Positions 33,101-38,641 of a stretch of 38,641 bases of DNA are shown here, piece after piece. Position 1 is the stretch's first letter; the number at the start of each line of letters is the position of its first letter. Position numbers and translations under genes: made by a program. Origin of the DNA: Bacteroidales bacterium (GTDB lineage: Bacteria > Bacteroidota > Bacteroidia > Bacteroidales > F082); contig JASBYY010000030.1 of NCBI GenBank assembly GCA_029983675.1, forward strand, positions 1-38,641. The letters run 5' to 3'. Under the pieces are notes generated by a model that made no database searches, was not told the DNA's origin, and saw nothing but the letters and a program-made list of their open reading frames with translations.

Positions 33101-36100
33101 TTGGGTTCGCTCAATGCCACTTCCTTCGGACAACACCGAAGTGAGGTTGCCAAAACCGTCATAGCTGTAGGTTTCGGTCAGTTTCAAACTGTTGTCTTGG
33201 GGTTCTGTGGTTTTTGACGTGCATAACCCTGCGGCCATATTATTGACATAAGTTGTCGTTCTGGACACTTGTGAAGCACTTTCACCATTCAACGTTTGCT
33301 GCAGCACTTCTTTCTTCAACATGCCAATAATCCAACGGCCGGATCCGATGCTGTTGTCATAATCTAAGGTTTTCCTTTCAAAATACGGCAGATTCGACCA
33401 ACTTCCACCATAACGATTTGTCCATGTATGGACATTCCCATAATCATCAAGCTGCCGCGAGGTTTTCTGAAATCGGAAAGGAGAGCCGTCCGACCTGCTG
33501 GTTTTCGATTCGGAAAGATAGGGATAGAAAACCCCATCGGGGACCTGTCCGATAGAAACAGGGAAGTCGGTCTTGAACGAATAAAGGAAATCGGTAACCT
33601 CAAATTGTTGTGCAATGAAAGCATTGTCGAAAGTTTCTCGATAAAACTTCAAAGGGACAAGCATGTTGTAATCTTGGCTAAGCACGAACTTTTTGGTCGT
33701 CTGTATGTCGTTCTTTTCAATTTGTCCCTGCCGACGGCACCACGTTATCCCAAAACCAAGCAGGCCCCTGCCTCGTGTATGAATCCAAGGTCTGCTAAAA
33801 TGGTATTTTGTCGTCCTGTACAAAGAGCCGGATCCTTCTCCCCCGTCACGGGTCTCTTGTCTCACCTCATCTACAACATCGAGCCTTCCATTAAACGGCA
33901 ATACCGCAGTAATGTCCCTATTTGCACTGCTCGCGTCATAAAGCCTGTCGGCCGGCTTTTGATACGACACCGGCCGGTAGTCAATTTCGGTAATGGCTCC
34001 AAAACTGTCGTAAATCTTATTAATAGCTCTTATCGCCGGATGGATCAGATTGCCCGTATTGTGCAAAAAGAGACGAAGATAAAATGTCGGCTGCCATACA
34101 GTCTCCAGCCTGCAATAGATAATCTCGGAAGGAGACGTTCCCTTGTGATTTCCAAGCACAGGCACAAACTGGTTGTAGGCAGCATAGTAAACGCCTTCAT
34201 ACTCTTTTATAGAATCGATGTGCACCTCTTTCTCCTTCAACTGCCCGTTCAGCCAATAATGCCGTACCTTTTTAATGCGTCTTACGTCCATCTCCCGGTC
34301 TGACAGGCGAATCAGAAAATCCCTCCTGAATACGGCATTGTAAATGTCTATTTGATGGGGTACCGCTCCCGGTCTGCGAATGGTATCCATTTTGGAAATG
34401 CTCAAATCGTCACAACCGTCATGATCAAAATCAGCGACAATGGCTACAGGCCGCATTTTCGAATGCAATGCAGGAGCAGTCTCTGTTGAGATCACGAACG
34501 AATCACCCGTTATTTCCTGGTTCAAATACCGCAATGCTGCTGTGAATCGCGCATTTCCTTTTGAGACATAGAGCTGCCATTCTCCGTTGCACAGCAACAA
34601 AATATCAGTCTTTCCATCTCCGTTGAAGTCTCCTTGGCACAGCCGGTTGCAAAAACTCGGCTGATAATACTTTTCTGCAATGTCGGTCATTTGTTCCGAA
34701 GAAACCGGAGCAGGAATATAGAACTGTCCGTTTTGTCCTTTTTCAATTCGATACAAATTCGCAGACCACACGGAGTTACTTTCCGAAAGAATCATGATTT
34801 GCTCTCTTTTGTCACCATGAAAGTCGCCGATGACGATCCTTTTCTTGAAATAACACACTTGCTCCTTGCTGACAAGTTGCCCGAATGGATTGCCATAAGA
34901 ACTCATCCATATTAATAAAGCAGGATTATTAGGGTTTTTGATACACATCAGGTCGGTAAGACCGTCTCCGTTAAAGTCCCCGACGTGAAAATCACTGTAA
35001 CTGTCCGCATTGGGCAGATTGGCATGGATGACTTCTTCTTGGAACACGCCTTGTGCATCCGGTCGAATAATCGAGACCTTCAGAATATTTATCAGCGAAT
35101 AGACACAGACAATCTCATTCAGGCCGTCTCCATCCGTATCGACCGGTAAAAAGGCATGAATAATGCGACCATCCTTGAAACGTTCATTCACCTGACTGCA
35201 ATCAAAATGTCCCAAACTGCCCGGAGCAATAAAGCTGTAGCTTTGTCCCGTTCCACCGATTACATTGTTGCTCAACAGCACATTCATCATGTATCTTGCC
35301 GAACCAAAATCTTTCGTCATGACATGCACAATGTCATTTTCATACTTCTGAAGACCGCCCAGCTTGTCGCTCTCAAATCTCGCTGCAAATGCAGTGTATT
35401 GGTACCATTGGTAATCATCATTATAAACGGCATTAAGATTCAGGCTTTCTCCTGCGGTCTCATAATCCAATTGATAATCCGGATGAACCCATTCAAAAAC
35501 AGTGGAAACCATCTTGTTATCGGGATGTTTTTTTTCCGAATCATAAACGAATGATGATTTACTGACAGCGTTCAGGGCAAGAATATTCCAGTCCAACGTC
35601 GTGTAGTCCAATGTGTATTGAAGTATTTTCTCGCTATTGTAATAACACTGTATTGCCCATAGTTGTTTGGTGATAAGGCTAAAACCGGAATTATTCGGAT
35701 TATTATTCTGCGAAAACCACTTCTTTTGCGTGTCTCCTCTTGTTCCCGCTGCATATACAAACTGTATTGTGTAAGCCGGCTCGACACCCGCAGAGGTCGT
35801 GTACGTGATACTTGTCGGATAAAAGCTGCCATCCTCCCTGTCGTTTTGATAGAAATAATTGATGCTATTTCCATTCTTGTCTGTTATTTTAGACAAATGC
35901 CATTCAATTGGCACTGTAATGCTATTCTGCAGATGGTATCTGGCGGTATAGAACCATACGCTTCCGTCCTTTTTCAACACTTTAAATCCCTCCCCGTTGT
36001 TGTAAGGATAAATAATGGAATAGTCGTAAATTTCGGGATAATAGCAGACGGCTCCATCCTTTGTTCCTTCTATCAAAATATTGCCATCCAACGACAACTG

Positions 36101-36634
36101 GTCATCGTTGGAGAATGCAACTGCATGACAGTCGTCGTTATAATAATATGTGTACGGCACTCGTGAAATCTTTGACATTCCTCCCAAAGCCCATCCGTGT
36201 CCCATGATACCGTTGCCTCCCTGGCTATTGTAATTCAAGCTAAGCTTCGGTGTCATTCCGTTTATCCCTTCGGGAAACTCGAGTGGTATGCTTATTGTCG
36301 CAGCACCGGCGTCATTCACATCGAAAGCCATGTTATAATCACCGATACGACCCGGAGGAAAAGACGGTGGAAAGTCGGAAGATGCCCCTATGTCATTCCC
36401 GTAAGAAGTGGGGGTGTTGAGCTGTGAGTTCACTTCAAGCATTGCCGATGAACCGGTAGACGGCTTCGAGTGGAAGCCCGGAAGCAGTTTGATATAGTCG
36501 GAGGCTGTGTAATGATGCTCTTGATAGGCAGGAAGAACTTCGTTCAATTCGAAGTATTCCTGCTGGTTCACCGTCTGTGCCACAGCATAAAACATATTTA
36601 TTGAAAGCAAACAAAGCAAAGTGATTCGTTTCAT
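30113..36634 (-). CDS. Giant SpvB/FG-GAP/RHS (YD-repeat) protein with HEYYSH tip
   Basis: The 2173-residue product has a signal peptide (MKRITLLCLLSINMFYAVAQ) and a short segment YTASDYIKLLPGFHSKPS. An SpvB/TcdB-like domain spans about 95-400 (LNYNSQGGNGIMGHGWALGG). Five FG-GAP/VCBS calcium-loop motifs lie at about 498, 555, 608, 670 and 735 (DTDGDGLNEI, DFNGDGLTDL, DFHGDKREQI, DFNGDGKTDI, DFDHDGCDDL). YD repeats run from about 1170 to 1810, and the terminal RHS core from 1812 to TDPSGW at about 1922. RHS shells enclose their C-terminal tip and release it by cleavage near DPxG. The ~250-residue tip ends with VVHEYYSHIKK at 2098-2107 and SHRLAYKNVINYK, possibly a metal site. It lacks a T9SS sorting domain. 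The next gene is a candidate immunity gene, and two exported genes precede it in the same operon. Confidence 0.92.
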   Translation of the reverse strand: MKRITLLCLLSINMFYAVAQTVNQQEYFELNEVLPAYQEHHYTASDYIKLLPGFHSKPSTGSSAMLEVNSQLNTPTSYGNDIGASSDFPPSFPPGRIGDYNMAFDVNDAGAATISIPLEFPEGINGMTPKLSLNYNSQGGNGIMGHGWALGGMSKISRVPYTYYYNDDCHAVAFSNDDQLSLDGNILIEGTKDGAVCYYPEIYDYSIIYPYNNGEGFKVLKKDGSVWFYTARYHLQNSITVPIEWHLSKITDKNGNSINYFYQNDREDGSFYPTSITYTTSAGVEPAYTIQFVYAAGTRGDTQKKWFSQNNNPNNSGFSLITKQLWAIQCYYNSEKILQYTLDYTTLDWNILALNAVSKSSFVYDSEKKHPDNKMVSTVFEWVHPDYQLDYETAGESLNLNAVYNDDYQWYQYTAFAARFESDKLGGLQKYENDIVHVMTKDFGSARYMMNVLLSNNVIGGTGQSYSFIAPGSLGHFDCSQVNERFKDGRIIHAFLPVDTDGDGLNEIVCVYSLINILKVSIIRPDAQGVFQEEVIHANLPNADSYSDFHVGDFNGDGLTDLMCIKNPNNPALLIWMSSYGNPFGQLVSKEQVCYFKKRIVIGDFHGDKREQIMILSESNSVWSANLYRIEKGQNGQFYIPAPVSSEQMTDIAEKYYQPSFCNRLCQGDFNGDGKTDILLLCNGEWQLYVSKGNARFTAALRYLNQEITGDSFVISTETAPALHSKMRPVAIVADFDHDGCDDLSISKMDTIRRPGAVPHQIDIYNAVFRRDFLIRLSDREMDVRRIKKVRHYWLNGQLKEKEVHIDSIKEYEGVYYAAYNQFVPVLGNHKGTSPSEIIYCRLETVWQPTFYLRLFLHNTGNLIHPAIRAINKIYDSFGAITEIDYRPVSYQKPADRLYDASSANRDITAVLPFNGRLDVVDEVRQETRDGGEGSGSLYRTTKYHFSRPWIHTRGRGLLGFGITWCRRQGQIEKNDIQTTKKFVLSQDYNMLVPLKFYRETFDNAFIAQQFEVTDFLYSFKTDFPVSIGQVPDGVFYPYLSESKTSRSDGSPFRFQKTSRQLDDYGNVHTWTNRYGGSWSNLPYFERKTLDYDNSIGSGRWIIGMLKKEVLQQTLNGESASQVSRTTTYVNNMAAGLCTSKTTEPQDNSLKLTETYSYDGFGNLTSVLSEGSGIERTQSKTYSSDGRFVMSSTNAENQTTSYTYNEKNGFLKTVTDPNGLTTTYHYDVLGDLIKTEYPNGVLEEKSKKWVVTNPAYPKYHPDTPEFGSPVYFEWSKRSGEGERYVFCDQHNRKIREVALSLCGKKIYTDYHYHDVTGLLTSVSNPYLPGNDETPCFTEYTYDYLDRMIRVNRADGAVMTHNYNGTTETIQDFDQRKTVLHFNNAGLVTKSENMGSQGNAPITEVNYTYYGDGKVKSTKTSNDAATTVTYIYDANRNPLSITDPSLGELTYNYNAFGELTASTTPRDETSYTYDALGRMTQRSGGDGHSYWTYDNGFVGALSRTKYVPAGGPIVTEDFQYDSLGRLIRQTQKVGNGEERAFDYAYNRLGKQSSLTYPSGKKVKYHYNRKGFMDRVKDAATGEVLWQAVASDRWGNISSFTEGNIDVNCSYDPVTGLVNNIRAKRNGTMLLDQSYHWTTTGNLQWRTDATLDLKESFGYDGFNRLTSAVAKNLAESQTYSSQSFDYDPKGNITQKTGVGSYSYGTGASTYAVTGLQPEAGQEALFAHQEATYTSFDKLRSLEQDGKTLSLNYGIDRQRVMQTFSDGNTTRTKRYFTPLYETITENGITKKLHYLTSSTGLFAIFVSYNNGGGTMHYTLKDHQGNLTATIHGNAVERLGYDAWGRRRNPVGFGYDNVSHTFDRGYTLHEHYDDFGLINMNGRLYDPVLGRMLSPDIAIQDGHNAQAYNRYSYCLNNPLRFTDPSGWVVRGSRDYFDWSSISYLGFDSFRNNSNAFNTDLSEGKFSPIYDVNGVLLGTTKEGFTGQVLIYEGSEDFDFSSLSESEALMIEGVSTFDKMTDLLTSEAMSNIWTSIVSQMEGVRVYDEVFHVSDLHENKIVFDPNVNASWLSTYTPGTGTGRIQGSNKYHYETTVENIQSSIVVHEYYSHIKKNNGDNYKSHRLAYKNVINYKPLWNKTTNAYKGFVVRRLLDYTNRETGRTKVDSPYRYSYNKYKNYH
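30729..31201 (-). repeat. RHS-core direct repeat, copy 1 (within the full-length RHS gene)
   Basis: The ~470-bp segment from the MHYTLKDHQG codons through DPSG to YDVNG is the parental copy of the four repeats (others at 27536-27999, 26170-26504, 24723-24800). Confidence 0.9.
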
Positions 36635-36678
36635 GATACCATTCTGTTATTTTTCGCCATGAGAAAAGTCCTGTGCAC

Positions 36679-37161
36679 TCAATACTTGATAATTTTCCAA
36701 GAAAGGTGTTCTTCATTCAAAAACAAATCCAACAAATAAACTCCGGCGGGTTGTTCCGACAAGTCAAAAGCGGTTTTCGCCTCTTTCAGCCATGTGTCCG
36801 AAACCTTTGTTCCTGCTACTGTAGATAGGATTGCTTTCTTTTTTTCCATCCTATTCTCAGACATCGTCTCGACATAAAAAACACTCTCTGTAGGATTTGG
36901 AAACACGTTGATCGTCAACTCTTCTATCCTGCCGGTCGGCACGGTTTCTTCTTCACTTTCATTCACCGGTTGAAAATCTGCAACCGGGTCGCCTTGATTC
37001 CGCATCTTTTCACAATCGATTGTACGGAGAATCCGATTTCCGCTTGCATCGTATGAAAAGGCGACGGTGCAATTCTGTGCACTCAAAAGCACAAAAGGGA
37101 AGACTGTGAAAAACAATGACATCTGAAGTTTCAGAAGGATATCGTAAAACTCTGTTTTCAT
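36679..37161 (-). CDS. Short T9SS-tagged protein with a single YD motif
   Basis: The 160-residue product has an N-terminal signal (FFTVFPFVLLSAQN). A single VAFSYDASGNRILRTIDC follows, which is the beginning of a YD-type unit. After an acidic linker (NESEEETVPTGRIEELTI), a type A sorting domain runs from NVFPNPTESVFYVETM to EQPAGVYLLDLF and WKIIKY. It thus has the export tag that the adjacent giant RHS protein lacks. Its ATG overlaps the stop of the upstream gene (ATGA) and its stop lies 44 bases before the RHS start. The three are almost certainly one operon. A role as a sorting-domain partner of the RHS protein is a hypothesis. Confidence 0.82.
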   Translation of the reverse strand: MKTEFYDILLKLQMSLFFTVFPFVLLSAQNCTVAFSYDASGNRILRTIDCEKMRNQGDPVADFQPVNESEEETVPTGRIEELTINVFPNPTESVFYVETMSENRMEKKKAILSTVAGTKVSDTWLKEAKTAFDLSEQPAGVYLLDLFLNEEHLSWKIIKY

Positions 37162-38456
37162 TTCCCGTCACATTTTAGTCTATCAATAATTTGTTGCTGC
37201 TCTGCGATTTGATTTTGCAGATCGATTGTATAAAGAGTCAATTCCTCTATTTTCCTCAATAGTAATACCGCCATGGTTGCAACATCAAATCCGTTTGTCA
37301 TCACTTCCTCTTGGGAAGGAATATCCGGAAGATGCCGATTCGTTCTGATGTAACGTTCAAGTTCGTGCAAAGAGAGACTGTGGTAGCCATCGTCAAACAC
37401 ATAATCCGGCCACTCGTCAATGTCCTTAATCAACACCTCTGTCGTAATAATGCCTCCGTTCACCGCCATGGCGTAATCCCCGTTATGGTTTTCCGTATTC
37501 ACACCCACCCTGCCTGCAAGCATGATGCTGCCGGATTCCATTTCCATCTTTTTCGGACTACTGATCAGAAAAGTTTCATCCTTTTCATTCCTAATGAACG
37601 TTGATTCGGAGTTGAAGCAGCACCTGTCCGATACGAAATGAATGCCGTTGCCTCCGGCGCTGATGCGCATCTTGTTATCGGCTCCTACGGAAATGGAATG
37701 GCCGGCATCCTGGAATCTGATACATGCGCTATTCGTTTTCTTATCCCTTGCCTCCAATAAAATGTCGGCATCCTCATCAAGGTCTGACAAGACATGAAGT
37801 TTCGCCTCCGGCACGGTTGCTCCTATGGATACCTTTCCTGTCCTTTCCTTTTCCACTTTGCCGTCATTGGGAGACTTCGTGATAAACAAAGTGGGATTAA
37901 CACTGTTAACACCCAACATGATTCCTTCCTCATAATTTACCAACGGCGCATCGGAATTGATGCCGCTTCCGATAGAAATGGCATAGTCGCGAATGGAATA
38001 AACATTGGAACCCAGTGCAAAGGAAGCCAGCCCATGGGCTTTGTTGCGGTAACCGATGCCCACTCCACACCATCCATAGGCCTGGTTCTCGATACCCATG
38101 ACGATGGAACCGTTTCCTGTGGAAACGGAATGATAACCTTGTGCAAACGAATACTGGCCCATCGCCCTGCTAAGCTTCCCCATGGCGACCGAGTTGCTGC
38201 CCGTTACGGTATCATTTTCGCCAAAGGCAAAAGATTGGTCGCCTGTGGTGAAAGAATTCAATCCTCCCGCAAACGAATTCAGCCCCTTCGCCTTGTTATT
38301 CGTGCCAATATTGGACGACACGGAATCATCCGATGAATAGCCTCCGTAAAAATGAATGCCAAATCTACTTTCGTTTTGCGCCAATGCACTTGTAAGTGAT
38401 ATTACGGTCAATATCATGATGACCAGTATCTTTCTGATGTCGCTGTGTCTTGACAT
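37158..38456 (-). CDS. YadA-head-repeat protein with C-terminal tail-fibre chaperone-like domain
   Basis: The 432-residue product has a signal peptide (ILVIMILTVISLTSALAQ). From about residue 50 to 175 it carries YadA/Hep_Hag-type head repeats of ~14 residues (NSFAGGLNSFTTGDQSFAFG, SNSVAMGKLSRAMGQYSFAQ). The C-terminal part has GRVGVNTENHNGDYAMAVNG and WPDYVFDDGYHSLSLHELE, then TNRHLPDIPSQEEV and a coiled-coil end (IEELTLYTIDLQNQIAEQQQ). That ending is the Bacteroidetes form of the tail-fibre/endosialidase chaperone region. It is probably a trimeric surface fibre. It is translationally coupled to the T9SS-tagged protein downstream and stands first in the RHS operon as far as the window shows. 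Confidence 0.85.
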   Translation of the reverse strand: MSRHSDIRKILVIMILTVISLTSALAQNESRFGIHFYGGYSSDDSVSSNIGTNNKAKGLNSFAGGLNSFTTGDQSFAFGENDTVTGSNSVAMGKLSRAMGQYSFAQGYHSVSTGNGSIVMGIENQAYGWCGVGIGYRNKAHGLASFALGSNVYSIRDYAISIGSGINSDAPLVNYEEGIMLGVNSVNPTLFITKSPNDGKVEKERTGKVSIGATVPEAKLHVLSDLDEDADILLEARDKKTNSACIRFQDAGHSISVGADNKMRISAGGNGIHFVSDRCCFNSESTFIRNEKDETFLISSPKKMEMESGSIMLAGRVGVNTENHNGDYAMAVNGGIITTEVLIKDIDEWPDYVFDDGYHSLSLHELERYIRTNRHLPDIPSQEEVMTNGFDVATMAVLLLRKIEELTLYTIDLQNQIAEQQQIIDRLKCDGK

Positions 38457-38507
38457 TTCCTTCTGTTTTTTCAGTTACTAAAAAATTCAATTTAAATATC
38501 TTACCTC

Positions 38508-38641
38508 TTATTCCTTCACGAACTTCCCTTGCAGCACTGTGTTTTCCGCATTGTAAATCCGGTAGGCGTACACTCCTGCGGACAGCCCGCCCACGCCCAC
38601 GGTGAGCACGTTGCCTTGGCCGCGGATGATGCGGTCCAAGC
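38508..38641 (-). CDS. C-terminal end of a T9SS protein (partial at window edge)
   Basis: The minus-strand frame is open from the window edge to a TAA stop. It encodes LDRIIRGQGNVLTVGVGGLS, then AGVYAYRIYNAENTVLQGKF and VKE, a type A sorting-domain end. It is closely related to the stub at 24590-24722. The rest of the gene is outside the window, so it is not known whether YDAWGRR precedes this end too. The stop is 51 bases before the YadA-head gene on the same strand. Confidence 0.82.
   Translation of the reverse strand, partial: LDRIIRGQGNVLTVGVGGLSAGVYAYRIYNAENTVLQGKFVKE

Noticed and set aside
31034..36427. Several long plus-strand open frames (up to 291 codons) opposite the giant RHS gene
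   Set aside because: They lie antisense to a clear coding frame with domain motifs, share its codon periodicity, and have no family similarity or leader sequences.
24190..38641. The island as a prophage or integrative element
   Set aside because: No integrase, transposase, phage structural gene, tRNA or attachment site was found; the tail-fibre-like domain alone is common in non-phage Bacteroidetes surface proteins.

Overview
The window is chromosomal DNA from a Bacteroidota bacterium, most likely a Bacteroidales member. Four things point there: type IX secretion (T9SS) C-terminal sorting domains, a TonB-dependent receptor with a carboxypeptidase-regulatory-like N-terminus, SPII lipoproteins with lipocalin-like or FISUMP-like domains, and repeated matches to the Bacteroidetes -7 promoter element TAnnTTTG about 20-25 nt before start codons. 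No rRNA, tRNA, CRISPR array, integrase or transposase was seen.

Layout. Positions 1-3377 hold a cluster of related T9SS-secreted proteins: a partial gene, a gene whose sorting domain is put out of frame at an eight-G run, a small intact protein, and a decayed duplicate. Positions 3400-8530 hold a TonB-dependent receptor, rpmB, a SlyD-type prolyl isomerase, a GtrA-like membrane protein and an MscS channel. Positions 9150-11870 hold a compact run of a Sel1-repeat protein, an exosortase-family membrane peptidase and a ROK-family kinase. Positions 11870-24190 hold mostly envelope and housekeeping genes: a FISUMP-like lipoprotein, oxyR, a BamA/TamA-type barrel, two lipocalin-like lipoproteins, a beta-lactamase-fold hydrolase, a protein with 17-residue repeats, lemA, a low-molecular-weight phosphatase, a YpfJ-type zinc peptidase, an EamA transporter and two exported proteins of unknown function. 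Positions 24190-24572 are a non-coding structured element with terminal inverted repeats.

Positions 24590-38641 are the most distinctive part: an RHS/YD polymorphic-toxin-like island, entirely on the minus strand. In transcription order it has the end of a T9SS protein, a YadA-head/chaperone-tail protein, a short T9SS-tagged protein overlapping it by ATGA, a 2173-residue SpvB/FG-GAP/RHS protein with a variable tip containing HEYYSH, and a candidate immunity protein. Next come a three-part fusion of lipoprotein, tip-like domain and immunity-like domain, then two orphan RHS-core-plus-tip cassettes, each followed at once by a small exported or membrane protein. Last is a stub in which the RHS motif YDAWGRR runs straight into a T9SS sorting domain. 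The same RHS-core DNA segment occurs four times in the same orientation, in shorter copies toward the 3' end. The T9SS-domain sequence of the last stub recurs at the right edge of the window, so a direct repeat of about 130 bp brackets the island. I infer a tip-and-immunity exchange locus in which T9SS sorting domains may also be exchangeable 3' modules. The sequence supports the architecture; the toxic and immunity roles are inferred.
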